Below the pieces are notes generated by a model, which did no database searches, was not told the origin of the DNA, and saw only the letters and a program-made list of their open reading frames with translations. The translations under genes were made by a program, and so were the position numbers. Positions 11,598-23,263 of a stretch of 64,000 nt of DNA are shown piece by piece (positions within the stretch are counted from its first letter, which is position 1; every line of letters begins with the position of its first letter). The stretch covers positions 17,683,648-17,747,647 of the forward strand of contig CM075765.1 of NCBI GenBank assembly GCA_037974665.1, read 5' to 3'. This DNA is from Ehretia macrophylla. Its lineage: Eukaryota; Streptophyta; Magnoliopsida; Boraginales; Ehretiaceae.

Positions 11598-13230
11598 ATT
11601 GCATGAAGAAACACACTAATTATTTATATCTGGATAGAATAAAGCATTTGTCTCTAACTCACCGTCTTAGAGCACTTACAATCGCATCTTCGCAGAATCT
11701 GGTACATACCCCACATTAGCTGCCTACTTCTAACACCACTCCATTTAGAGTGTGTTTCACATCCATCAATGTCATTGACAGAGAAAGCAACAGTCAACAA
11801 ATCCCATCGGGCAAAGACACTCCCAAGATATACCAACATAAACAAGCCAAATCAGAACCCCCGAGAGTATGTTTTTGGCGATGCGGTATGCATTCAGGCA
11901 ACAATGGCACCTCTTATGCAACAGTATTCCCCCAAAATCATTCACCTAACTTTTGTCTTGGTTATATTTTAGTCCTACAATTTTGGCAAATAATGTTACT
12001 TTTAAGTTTATCATTAACCAGATTTAACATATCAACATGCATACAGGACTTGATCTCATGTTGAACTGAAACAATACACAACATAATGATTACAGTTTCA
12101 AATCCTCAGAAGCAGAGTGATTACTCTCTATAGTTTACAAAAGGTGAACAGCTACTATTTGTGCTTTCCATCCTAGGCTATAAATTTTGACTTGTAAAAG
12201 CATCTGTACCTGCATCTGTCTATTATAATCTTATATAATAATTTTGGAAATTTAGTACAAAATCCTATGTTTTTTTCACTTTCACTTGCGCTGGCAATGA
12301 TACAGACATAATATTTCAAACCCATCAAGTCTTATGCAATTATATAGAAAGAAGAGAGAACATTTTTCTGATCATGATCCATTAATCATAGTCAGGTAAA
12401 TGCAATAAGAGGTCTAAAGATCAAACATGCAATCAGGATCATGATGCACACTCAAATAATATGATACCCTCAATCCACAAAAGAATAGTCCAAATCAGTA
12501 TAAGATATTTTTTCTCCATGAATCCCCGAGTATCAAACATTAGCAAGTTTATTAGCAGCCCAGGTGTGCAACTCCCAGAAAACAAGCTATAAACCTTGAA
12601 ACTGTTCGGTAACCATGAAGTTACTTCATTTAACATCTGAAAGTATCAGACTAATTCCTAAAAAAGAAAGGAAAAAGAAGCATCTACTCTACCGAAAACA
12701 TGAAATCAACATTCAGCTAGCTTCAGTCCATCTACTTACTAAACTGTGTACATAGATTTATTACAAGAAAGAAGTTGTTTAAGAGGATCAAAGTATAAGC
12801 ATAGTGATAACAGTCTGCAGCAACTATCATATGCATGCCTAGCATAACATATTGAACTCAATAAAGACAGCTAGGTGCACGAAACTCCCGCTAGCACAAG
12901 TTCCAGGGAAGGGTCATTCCATTTCGGATATGGTCACGTGTCAAACAAGTTTAATGCTGTGCCAAAGGGTCTCCTTCAACTCAATGAACTCATAAGGTGA
13001 CAAAATCCTAGGCGATAACAACTCAATTACAGAAATAGATTAATTATAGACGCACTATGATGATATTCTCATGGCATGACTATATACAATAGCAAAATAC
13101 AACAAAACAGTAAATGACTACGAAACAAGAATTCTATTTCTCCCATGACCATTTCCGATCTAGGCAACCTTGGAACGTTTTACCTATCTCATGTTCTACA
13201 AGTCTACCAGATTTAACACACAAGTTCAAA

Positions 13231-13311
13231 AAATAATCAATAATCAATAATAACAACAACGATAATAATGACAATTATAACAACAACAACAATAATAATG
13301 ATAATAATAAG
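13231..13311. repeat. AAT/AAC triplet low-complexity repeat
   Basis: Degenerate AAT, AAC and GAT triplets run for about 80 bp downstream of the BAP31-like gene. Open frames across it are artefacts of the repeat. Confidence 0.8.
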
Positions 13312-13531
13312 GTAAAATTAATCGAATAACACTCAAAATCAAATGACATCACCATCATAATAAAACACAAATCAGAGTTAAAAACTATCCTCCAACAAAA
13401 CATAATAACATAATAATTACCCTTAAAAAGAGTCAAAATCCAAATCCAGGTCCAAAAGACCAAAATGGACCAGATCATTCATTTCTAAATCTTAATCAAA
13501 TTTGAAAGGCAAAGCAAAAAAAAAAAAAAAA

Positions 13532-13927
13532 TCAATCCTGGGACTTCAACTTCTCGACGCGCTTATTGAGCTGCTCAACACGAACAACGAGGCTCGTAAC
13601 GGAATAAAGCAGCCAGTAAAAGATGAGTGCAGACGCGATCAAGAGCGCGTTGCGTTGAGACTTGAAGATGGACTTCTGGTGACGGAGATGCTCGGATGGA
13701 GAGCAGGAATCGGGTGATTCGCAGGTGGGACGAGTCTCGTACTTCCAGTAGATGTCCATCAGAAGGAATAGGCAGAAGGGCACGATCGAGAGGAATGGTT
13801 TCAGCAGGCTTCGGGTCACCGAGATCAGGCCCTTTCGGAGCGGGTCAAGACCCGGGACAGTTAGGAGTAGGAGCATGATCGCCTCTGCGCCTGCTGCGTA
13901 GCCTAGCACAACCCACTCTAGTGCCAT
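13532..13927 (-). CDS. short BAP31-like endoplasmic reticulum membrane protein
   Basis: A 131-residue single-exon frame. Three hydrophobic segments are visible: residues about 5-27 (MALEWVVLGYAAGAEAIMLL at the start), 41-60 (LLKPFLSIVPFCLFLL) and 93-114 (ALLIASALIFYWLLYSV). A short charged, coiled-coil-like tail follows (VEQLNKRVEKLKSQD). This matches the N-terminal membrane part of the BAP29/BAP31 family, ER proteins that in animals sort membrane proteins. Plants have short members of about 130 residues, so the length is normal. The start is the first ATG after an in-frame stop-rich leader. A MITE lies 131 bp upstream of the start. The function in plants is inferred from the family only. Confidence 0.85.
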   Translation of the reverse strand: MALEWVVLGYAAGAEAIMLLLLTVPGLDPLRKGLISVTRSLLKPFLSIVPFCLFLLMDIYWKYETRPTCESPDSCSPSEHLRHQKSIFKSQRNALLIASALIFYWLLYSVTSLVVRVEQLNKRVEKLKSQD

Positions 13928-14058
13928 TTTGGTTTTGATCTCTGTGTGTGGTGTGTGTGTGAAGATGAGTAGGCGGTTTTGAGCAGAGGTGTGTAGATTT
14001 GTTTGAAGAGAGGAATGGGAAAGTCTGATGCGCCGCTCAATGTGTCATAAGTTTTTAA

Positions 14059-14332
14059 GGCTCCGTTTGTTTGCTGTAAAATATTTTTTCAATTTTTTAG
14101 TATTTGATACCATCAAAAAATTAGTTAATTAAAAAATATTTTCTAATAAAAATGGTGGCTATTTTTTTTTTCAATTTTTAAGTGTTTAGTAACACATAAA
14201 AATTAATCAATTAAAAAATATTTTCTGATTAAAGATTACGACTAGTACAAAGTTGGAAAAAATATTTCATATTTTTTGAAATAAGAAAATATTTTCTCTA
14301 AACAAATTATTTTACCGCAAATAAAAGGAGCT
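14059..14332. mobile_element. Tourist/PIF-like MITE, short member
   Basis: It starts GGCTCCGTTTGTTTGCTG and ends with the imperfect inverse (TTTACCGCAAATAAAAGGAGCT). The left flank is TAA and the right flank is CAA, fitting a 3-bp TWA target with one change. The inside contains two related AT-rich blocks of about 100 bp. It shares its ends with 14605-15417. It lies just upstream of the BAP31-like gene and could affect its promoter. Confidence 0.7.
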
Positions 14333-14604
14333 CAAAAAAATATTTTATTTTTAAAAAAATTATGCAAATGTCTTTTTCTCAATTTTTTCTCTTTTGCTTC
14401 AATAATTTCAAATGATTCTTTTTTTATCTTTTGTCAATAATAATAATTTCCGATGATTAATAAGTGAGTAAAATTCTCAAGAAATCATATAGATTTAATT
14501 TTTTCCCAATTTCTACGGCCTTGGTTCCGTGGATTGAAATTACGACGGGATGCATGAAATGCAAATGTGCTTTGGGAATCACGTGATAAAAAAATTTCAT
14601 CTAA

Positions 14605-15417
14605 GGCTCCGTTTGCTTGCTATAAAATAATTTATTAGTAAAAATTACTTTAAAATTTTTTTTTGAAAATATAATATTTTTTTGTGTTTAATTGATGCCC
14701 TAAAAAATATTTTCTAATTTTTGGATATAATAGTAAAAATTATTTTAAATTATTATTTTATTAATTTTTTAAAAATTATTAATAGTTAATCACTATTAAT
14801 TAATTAATTTATTAAAAAATTTAAAATAAGTTAAACATAATAAACTAATCAAAATTTTAATTAATACATAATAAATAAATAAATTTTAATTAATGCATAA
14901 TAAATAAATAAATTAATCAATAATTTATACAATTAATAATTATTCAATAATTTATAATTAATTTATAAAATTATTAATTTAAACTATTTTAGTTGAATAA
15001 TTAATTAATAGCTAATAAATGAATAAAAAATATTAAATTAAATAACTAATTAATGAGTTAATTAATTATTATTATTTAATATTAATTTATTACATATAAT
15101 TTTATTTATTATTAATTCAATTAATTAATTAGTCATTATTAAAATAATTAATTTTTATTTAATAATAATTAATTAAAAATGTGACGGAAGTTGGATTGGG
15201 GTGGGGTGCGTATGGGTGAAGGTGAGGTAAAATGAGTGAAAAATATTTTTTTCTCCTAAAAGATATGAAAACATTTAGAAGAAAACATTTTTCACTCTTT
15301 TTAACTAAACATTTTTTTTTGATCGAAAAATATTTTGCGCTTGACTAATTTTTCAATGTTACAAAACATTGAAAATTTTAAAAAAATATATATATTTTAC
15401 AGCAAATAAACGGTGCC
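14605..15417. mobile_element. Tourist/PIF-like MITE, long member (813 bp)
   Basis: The terminal inverted repeats are about 24 bp, GGCTCCGTTTGCTTGC at the left and GCAAATAAACGGTGCC at the right. Both flanks are TAA (14602-14604 and 15418-15420), the target type of PIF/Harbinger elements. The inside is extremely AT-rich without a transposase frame. It has the same ends as 14059-14332 but is three times as long. Confidence 0.8.
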
Positions 15418-15439
15418 TAAATTGAAATGGAAGTATAAT

Positions 15440-15780
15440 AAGATTATTATTAGGCCAACTTTATTATACGGTTCAGAGTTTGGGCAGCGCTATACCACCA
15501 TATTCATAAGATATATGTGACCAACATAAGAACGTTGAGATACATGTGTGAAAAAATCAAAAAAGATGAGATTAGAAACAAGATGATATAAGAAAAAGTG
15601 GAATGTCCCTAATTGAGGATAAGATTAGGGAAACTCGTTTGAGATGAAATTAACATATGAGAAAACAACATGTAGAGGCATATGTGTTACAAGGTATGAA
15701 TGTATATATATAATGTCTCATAAAAATGATAGAGGAAGTTTTAAGATGAGTTAGATGGAAACGCTTTAGTGAGACTTCAC
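15440..15780 (+). pseudogene. decayed LINE reverse-transcriptase C-terminal fragment
   Basis: Translated in mixed frames, this stretch recalls the end of plant LINE ORF2: LLYGSE near 15460, RTLRYMC near 15530, then KDEIRNK and EKVECP. These correspond to the conserved block after the RT domain of plant non-LTR elements. Many stops are present and no ends are recognisable. Confidence 0.45.
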
Positions 15781-15838
15781 TTGTATAAAGCTAACCATGA
15801 AGAAGATTTTGGACAAGAATGAGTCACGTGGTCAAATC

Positions 15839-16011
15839 TGATAAGCCAAGCATAATTATCAGTTTGAAATTTAAGTTCTACATATCAACGAGGACAGTTA
15901 GTTTTATTTATCAGTTGTGATTTATATCTCTTGTAACAAACCTGTTGTACAACTTCTTATATATATTACAATATACACAACCCTGTTATCATCGGGCAAA
16001 TATTCCTTTCA
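15839..16011 (+). repeat. 5' LTR of copia element 3
   Basis: 173 bp, TG to CA, followed at 16012 by the primer-binding site TGGTATCAGAAG. It differs from the 3' LTR at four bases. Confidence 0.95.
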
Positions 16012-16074
16012 TGGTATCAGAAGTCTAGGTTCCCTCCTCTCATTCTTATTGTGTCTATCTTGCTCTAAACTGCC

Positions 16075-19000
16075 ATGGCCACTTCTTTCGCTGTTACATC
16101 CACGACTGCTGCTGCTTCTTCCTCTCCTCTTCCTACTCTTGATCATATCCATCAAGAAGTCTCTCTCAAGCTGGCTAGTAGCAATTATTTGTTGTGGAAA
16201 ACACAGGTTCTGCCTGTCTTACGCTGTCATGGTTTATTAGGCTTCGTTGACGGCACAATTGCTAAACCGGACGCTGCTTCTGATCAATTGGCGACGTGGA
16301 CTCGACTTGATCAATTGGTCCTTGGCTGGTTGTTGATTTCACTATCTGATTCAGTGCTTTCTCAGGTTGCTGACAAACACACCTCTCGGGATGTTTGGCT
16401 AACCTTGGAGTCCTTATATGGCACTCAGTCGTGCGTTCGTATTCAACAGATCAAAACTGAACTCCAATCTCTTTCTAAAGGTTCCTCTCCCATCCATGCA
16501 TACATTCAATATGCCAAATCCCTATCTTTGGCGCTTACAAGTGTGGGTAAGCTCGTTGAGGATGATGATCTTATTCTCTGGACACTTCGTGGCTTAGGCT
16601 CAGAGTTCGACCCTATTGTAGCTGCTATTAATTCTTGCCTAGTTGGTCCTACCTTTGCGAACGTCCGTGGCCTTTTATTGGATTATGAGTTGCGTCTTGC
16701 TTCCTCCTCTTCTATAGTAGATAAAGCCGTTGCCTTCATAGCAACACCAAGTCGCCCAGTCCTTTCATTACCTCTGATATCTGCTGCTCCTGAGACTCGC
16801 CCAAATTAAACTGACTGTCACTTCTCTCACTCACGTCGGAGTCGTGGTGGCCGTGGCTCTAGTAAAGGTCGTGGTCGTTCCTCCTCTAATGGTCCAGTAG
16901 TGTGCTATCGGTGTGGCCATCCCTATCACAAGACTAATAATTGATGGGCTCCTGACGATGCTATCAACTCTTCTGCCAAAGCTTTGAATGCTATGACTAT
17001 TGCAAATCCACATGATCCTAACTGGTATTTGGACACCGGTGCCATACATACCATGACACCTAACGATGCTCATCTCTCAGGTAAAATTGCATATTCTGGA
17101 ACTGATAAAGTCATGGTAGGTAATGGTGATGGTCTTTCAATTTCTCATGTTGGTTATACTTCTCTCCCCTTATCTAGTGGCTTAGTTTTCAACTGTAAAA
17201 CATTACATGTGCCTTGTCTTGCAAAACAGCTTATTTCTATTGCTCAGTTCACCAAGGATCATGATTGATTCTTCAGTTTCACATCTTCTAGTTTTTTCAT
17301 TCTCGACTCGAAAACAGGCCGTCTACTACATCAGGGGACTCTCCATGATGGTTTATATCAGCTCCAATCGCCTCTCAAGTGCTCTTTTTTGGCTCCGAAG
17401 GTTGACTCGCGAGTTTGGCATGCCTGCCTTGGGCATCCTTCTGTTCGCACATTGCATCTTTTGAATAAAGTTCTTCCGATTGCATCTTCCTCTCCTAATA
17501 ATGTCTGCAGTAGCTGTCAAATGGGAAAGAGTCATCGTTTGCCGTTTGAAGCTGTCTCTCATCGCTCCACATCTTTATTACATATTGTTCATTGTGACGT
17601 ATGGGGGCCTGCCCCAACAGTTTCTGCAGAAGGTTTTCGTTACTATCTTGTATTGGTAGATGACTATAGTCGGTTCACTTGGTTTTATCCGATAGATAGA
17701 AAATCTAATGTAATTAGCATTTTTCCAGTTTTTATCAACATGGTTCAGAATCATTGCAATTCTATTGTTAAGTTTATTCAATCAGATGCTGGGGATGAGT
17801 TTGTTAATCATCATCTTAAGAATCTTTTTCGCAGCTATGGCATTACTCATCGTTTGTCTTGCCCATCCACTCCAGAAAAAAATGGTGTGGTTGAACGTAA
17901 GCATAGGCACATTGTGGAGACTGGGTTAACATTAATGGCTCACAGTCAGTTACCTGCTTTGTTTTGGCCTCATGCTTTCTCTATTGCTATTTATCTTATC
18001 AACAGGCTCCCAACACCAATACTCGCACACAAGTCTTCTTATGAACTTATGTATAGTGCTCCACCAGATTATACCACTTTACGTGTCTTCGGGTCTATTT
18101 GCTATCCATGCCTGGCTCCTCTTGGTCATACTAAATTGCAATACAAGAGTGTGCGGTGTGTTTTTCTTGGTTATAGTCCGGATCATAAAGGATACAAATG
18201 TTATAATCATTTCACGACCAAAATTATTATCAGTCGCCATGTGGTTTTTTACGAAGAGCAGTTCTTTTCTTTTTCCTCTAACTATGAAGAATCTTCTAAT
18301 TCTTCGCCTCAGTTTCGACTTCGCCGCTTTCTCTCACGTCTCGTGACTCCTTGAATAACACTAATTTACACAATGAAGTTTCTACTGCAACAATTCATGA
18401 GCTGCCCCCGAACTCCAATGATGACCATGTTGTTGCACCTGATGATGCTCACATTGCCATACAACCCACTGTTACTGCTCCTTCACTTGAGTTGACATCT
18501 GGTTCAATGACAAATATTGAGCCTAACTTTCCTTCACCGCAAGAGCAAGATTCTAATTTGCAACCAGACTTGCCACTATCTACTGCTTGAAATCACTCCA
18601 TGATCACACGTTCCATGGATGGAACACGCCGGCCACGAGTTTTTTTATCCACTCGATATCTAATCCCTGTCATCGATGAGTGGTCTTCCTGATGAACCCA
18701 CGTGTTTTACTCAAGCAAATTGTGATTCTAATTGGCGCACTGCCATGGTTGAAGAATTTAATGTACTAGTTAAAAATCAGACATGGCAATTAGTTCCTCC
18801 TTCTCCTCATATGAATATAGTTGGCTGTAAATGGGTGTATAAGGTTAAACAAAGGGCTGATGGTACATTGGAACGTTACAAGGCCTGGTTAGTTGCAAAG
18901 GGTTACAATCAACAACCTGGAAAAGATTATAGTGAAACGTTTAGTCCAGTGGTTCGCCCGGCCACTATTCGGTTAATGTTTATCTTGGCTCTTTCTAAAG

Positions 19001-20236
19001 GGTGGTCTTTACGGCAGTTGGATGTTAAAAACGCGTTTCTTCATGGGGATATTGTTGAAACTGTGTATATGCACCAACCACAAGGGTTCACGGATGCCAC
19101 CCACTCTGACTATGTATGTAAGCTTCGCAAATCGTTGTATGGCCTTAAACAAGCACCAAGGTCTTGGTATCAAAAATTCAGTAACTTTTTACTTACACAT
19201 GGTTTCTCCCATTTGCATCATGATGCTTCGTTGTTCGTTAGTCACTCTGATGGTCATACAATCATACTGCTTCTATACGTTGACGACATCATAATCACTG
19301 GAAGTTCTGATCGATGCCTTTCAGATTTTATTTCTCTATTGTCCAGTGCCTTTGAAATGAAAGATTTGGGCACACTTCACTATTTTTTAGGGATGGAAGT
19401 CAGATCACATGACAAGGGCTTGGTCCTCTCACAAACTAAATATTCTCTTTAGCTACTTCGCCAATTTGGTATGGATGGAGCCAAGCCTATCTCAACTTCA
19501 ATGTTTGGTGATCGCTTGTATCATGACGACGGTGCACCCCTGGATGACCCAACTGAATTTCGTCAATTGCTTGGAGCGTTGCAATACCTCACTATGACTA
19601 GGCCTGATATTTCTTATGCTGTCAACTCGGTCTTTCAGTACATGCAAACCCCTCGCCAGCCTCATCTTGTTGCAGCAAAACGTATCCTTCGTTATATTAA
19701 GCATACCTTACACTATGGTCTTTTGTTGCAACCCACCACCACTATACATCTCACTGGCTTTAGTGATGCTGATTGGGCTGGCTGCCCTTCTACACGACGT
19801 TCTACATTTGGCTATGCCATTTATCTTGGGCCTAATTTGCTCACGTGGAGTTCAAAACGACAATCAACAGTCTCCAAGTCGAGTGCCGAAGTCGAATATA
19901 GGGCTCTTGCTACTTTGGTCTTTGAATTCTTATGGGTACTTCATTTGACTAATTTTTATGTCTTCCAGTCTTATCAACTCCTGTAATTTTTTGCGACAAT
20001 ATCAGCTCTATTTATATGGCGACAAATCTGATTATTCATACTCGGAGCAAGCATATTGAGGTGGACATTCATTTTGTGCGTGATCGCATCAGTGATGGCA
20101 CTTTCAAATTGCAATATATTCCCTCGGATGCGCAGTTCGCTGACACATTTACTAAGCCATTGTATCGACCTCGGTTTCTTTTTCTGTGTGACAAGCTTCA
20201 GGTCGTGGCCCTTCCTTCAGCTTGTGGGGGGGAGGG
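16075..20236 (+). pseudogene. copia gag-pol pseudogene, element 3
   Basis: Gag starts at 16075 with good ATGGCC context. Domains: gag (16075-16800), CCHC zinc knuckle (16902-16944), protease (WYLDTGA near 17023), integrase zinc-binding region (17410-17530), integrase core with DDYS, SDAG and VERKH (17620-17910), reverse transcriptase (18676-19450, YVDD near 19276) and RNase H (SDADWAGC near 19764). Stops: TAA 16807, TGA 16942 (at the last Cys of the knuckle), TGA 17266 and TAG 19450. Frame changes: near 18350, 18670 and 19960. The acidic integrase triad is kept. It is not functional as it stands. Confidence 0.92.
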
Positions 20237-20409
20237 TGATAAGCCAAGCAGAATTATCAGTTTGAAATTTAAGTTGTACATATCAACGAGGACAGTTAGT
20301 TTTATTTATCAGTTGTGATATATATCTCTTGTAACAAACCTGTTGTACAACTTCTTATATATATTACAATATACACAGCCCTGTTATCATCGGGCAAATA
20401 TTCCTTTCA
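20237..20409 (+). repeat. 3' LTR of copia element 3
   Basis: 173 bp starting TGATAAGCCAAGC after a GGGGGGGAGGG polypurine tract. It is followed by target repeat AAATC. Confidence 0.95.
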
Positions 20410-20540
20410 AAATCCATATAGCTATATAGACAACCCTACCTAATAATAAAATACTTGATTTGGTTTGGTATTCTTTTGGCCTCGGATATATAAATCATAT
20501 GATCTCCATTCAATGCTTAAACTTTGTTATTATGTTTGAC

Positions 20541-20926
20541 AAAAAATTGTACAAACAATCTCTATTGTTTCTCTAAATTTTTAAATTCGTTCTTATTGTT
20601 TAAAATTAATCAATTAGTTCTTATTATTTTTTAAAATTTTAAATTCATCCCTATTGTTTAAAATTAACTAATTTAGTCCCTATTGTTTCAAAAAAATTTA
20701 ATTTAGTCCCTATTGTTCCCTAAAAGATTTCAATTTAGCCAATTTAGGCAAGAACTAAATTGAAATTTTTTAAGAAACAATAGGAACTAAATTTGCATAT
20801 TTTAAACAATAGGAACAAATTTAATTTTTTTTAAAAAAATAATAGAGATTAAATTGACTAATTTCCTACAATAAGGCCAAATTTAAAATTTTAGGGAAAC
20901 AAAGGGATCATTTGTGCAAAATTCCC
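20541..20926. repeat. foldback repeat, member 1
   Basis: The left half repeats a unit of about 30-35 bp of the type TTTAGTCCCTATTGTTT. The right half carries the same unit inverted (AAACAATAGGAACTAAAT). The outer ends pair as GTACAAAC and GTTTGTGC-like sequence. The whole can fold into one long hairpin. There are no coding frames and it is related to 21031-21490 and 47520-47976. Confidence 0.7.
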
Positions 20927-21030
20927 TTATGATTGACCATGAACAGGAAAACATATAACTCCACAAATTTTTTTTTATTTTTTTATTTTTTTAACTTTTC
21001 AAGTACATTAGTAAGTTGTGTTGATATTAG

Positions 21031-21490
21031 AGGGGAAATTTTCACAAATGGTCCCATTATTTACACTTTTTTTTTAAAAAAAAGTTGTTCTTATTGTTTC
21101 AAAAGTGACACATTTAGTCCCTAAGAATTATAAAAAAATTAATTTAGTCCCCAATGTTTACCCTTTTTTTTAATTTCATCTCCATTTTTTTCAAAGTAAT
21201 GCACTTAGTCCTCAAAGTTTATAAAGAGTTTCAATTTAGTCCTTGTCAAGGGATTTCAATTGTGATCGATATATGAAACTTTGGAGACTAAATTAGAGAA
21301 AAAATGAAAATATTGGAGATTAAATTAAATTTTTTTGTAAATTTTGGGGGACTAAGTGCGTCACTTTGAAATAATAAGGACAAAATTAGAAAAAATGCAA
21401 ACATTAAGTACTAAAAATGTCATTTTTAAAATAATAGAGATAACATTGAGAAAAAGTACTAACATTAGAGACTATTTGTGAGATCACCCT
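21031..21490. repeat. foldback repeat, member 2
   Basis: It has the same design as member 1: left arm GGGAAATTTTCACAAATGG with repeated TTTAGTCC units, right arm inverted and ending in TTTGTGAGATCACCC. The ends pair well; the middle near 21250 is the turn. Confidence 0.7.
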
Positions 21491-23263
21491 TTTTCTTCCA
21501 TCAAATGTGTCACATTTCGATTTCTTTTACTTATATGCAAGCAGATGCTTGATTATGTTATTAAAGAGCATTGTTAGATTGCTCTCTAATGACTTATTTA
21601 TTATCTCTGATATGGATATTTAGTTGGTATATTAAAAAAATAAAAAAATAAATCTTAATTTAGTAGGAATAGTCACAAGGAGAATGCCTCTTGATTTATT
21701 TACATGTGGAACATAAATAAGTCTTATGTGCGGGCTCTTGACGTTCTACAGTTGGATTAACCCAATAAAGTTACTTGTTCAAAAAAAAAAAAAAAAAGCC
21801 AATAAAGTTACAAAAGTTGGACCTATGCTGTTTGCAAGTTGTTTGAATGTACTAACGCTTAGAAACAGAGGAGGAATAAAGTAGTGAGTTTTGCAATAAA
21901 TCAAACACAAGCAAAGAGTAATATATGAGAGTAAAGAGAAATTGAGAGCGATCGAACACAATAAGTTTTAGATGGTTCACTAATCTACATTTTTCACCTA
22001 AAGATTTCTTTCCTTAGAATTTTTACTAGCTCCACTAGAGTTGTTTCTTCAAAAGTTAGTGAAACGTACAAGTTCTCTTCACTTAATTCTTTGAGGTCAC
22101 AAAGAATATTTTTTCAACATTCTCTATACAATGATTATCTCAAAACTATAGTTCTAAATTGTTTGTGTTTTCAAGCAATAGAGATTATAATAAAGTTGAG
22201 TACAATAATAATTTCCTCTAAAGAAAGATTATACAAATGAAGCTCACATGAATGCTCAATGATTTGTAAGTTAAAACTCAATAAATGTGTTAGCAAGGTG
22301 TTTTGAATGATATAAAAGTTTTAGATCGATTGTTTGTAGATAGAAGAGGTGAATAGTATAAATGCGGGTATTTGGATATATATAGAAACACATTTTACCG
22401 GCTAATTAACAACTATATTTTTCAAATGCTGGTTGAGTAGCTTGCTCAGTATTTACTTGACCGATCTGGTTTGAAAATACTTGTTGAGTAATGTCGATTG
22501 CGTAACTCACCTGACTTTACTTAATTGGCCTGGTCTGAAAATGCCAATCAAGTGAATAGTCGAATACCACAGTCGACTTTACTCAACCGGCTTGTCCAGT
22601 TCTACAACCAGGACAAGCTGAGCTATGTAAACACAATTTTTATATTCAAATTTGCATTATCTTTGAAACTACTTTTTGGCAATTAGATCAATTTGAAGCA
22701 AAGTGTTAAAATTCTTTTTGAAAGAACAAATTAATTCTTAAAACATTTTAAAATATGTAAAAGCATTTTCCAAAAAGAGTTTGAAATCATTTTGAACTAT
22801 ACGTACATTTCAAAAACATTCGACATTATATAAACTGCTACCCCTTATAACACTACGTCTCCATCCTTTTGTCCTCCTCTTCATTCTTCAAATTGCAAGG
22901 TGCGATCTTCATAAGCATTGAATCAAGAAAGCCTCAAGATCTTTACCAAAATAGCTAATTTGATATTGCAGCTTAAACACTAGCTCGATATAGCTTCATG
23001 ACATCTTTACTCTTTGATTACTTTGACTAATCATATTTTAACTATTCTCAAACATAATACAAGATTAGTCAAGTATTAAGAGCGTAAATAATATTTTAGT
23101 TATCATCAAAACCTTTGATTTATTGCCCAAGGCCACATCCTTTGATCATTATTTGCACAATTATCCATTCTTTATTACAATCACAAATTTCATACACTCC
23201 CAACTTTCATTACACCTCATAAGCCACCTTTAACATAACACAAACTCAAAGCCCATTAGAACA
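21491..23263. other. intergenic region with retroelement-like debris
   Basis: No host gene was found. A poly(A) micro-insertion sits at 21762-21811. The stretch 21830-22840 has repeated phrases such as GGTTGAGTAG and ACCGGCTTG that recall the LTR at 44347-45511 and may be an old LTR, but ends are not recognisable. The last part is the 3' flank of the heat-shock gene. Confidence 0.45.
21762..21811 (+). mobile_element. minimal retroposed poly(A) insertion with 13-bp target repeat
   Basis: The direct repeat CCAATAAAGTTAC lies at 21762-21774 and 21799-21811. Between the copies are only TTGTTC, a run of about 17 A and a G. This is the footprint expected of a target-primed LINE-type event with extreme 5' truncation. 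Confidence 0.65.

Larger units (their letters stand above)
10427..13530. other. intergenic, AT-rich, possible 3' flank of the BAP31-like gene
   Basis: No convincing exon was found on either strand. It contains a possible SINE remnant (11147-11240), a CA microsatellite (11574-11597) and an AT-rich triplet repeat (13231-13311). The part nearest 13531 is probably the 3' untranslated region of the minus-strand gene, but no boundary can be placed from sequence alone. Confidence 0.6.
15839..20409 (+). mobile_element. complete Ty1/copia element, 4571 bp
   Basis: Two 173-bp LTRs (15839-16011 and 20237-20409) start TGATAAGCC and end CCTTTCA, and differ at four positions. Perfect 5-bp target repeats AAATC flank it (15834-15838 and 20410-20414). 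A primer-binding site TGGTATCAG follows the 5' LTR directly and a G-rich polypurine tract precedes the 3' LTR. Short LTRs and small size fit compact copia lineages such as Ale/Retrofit, but the lineage is an inference. Confidence 0.96.
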
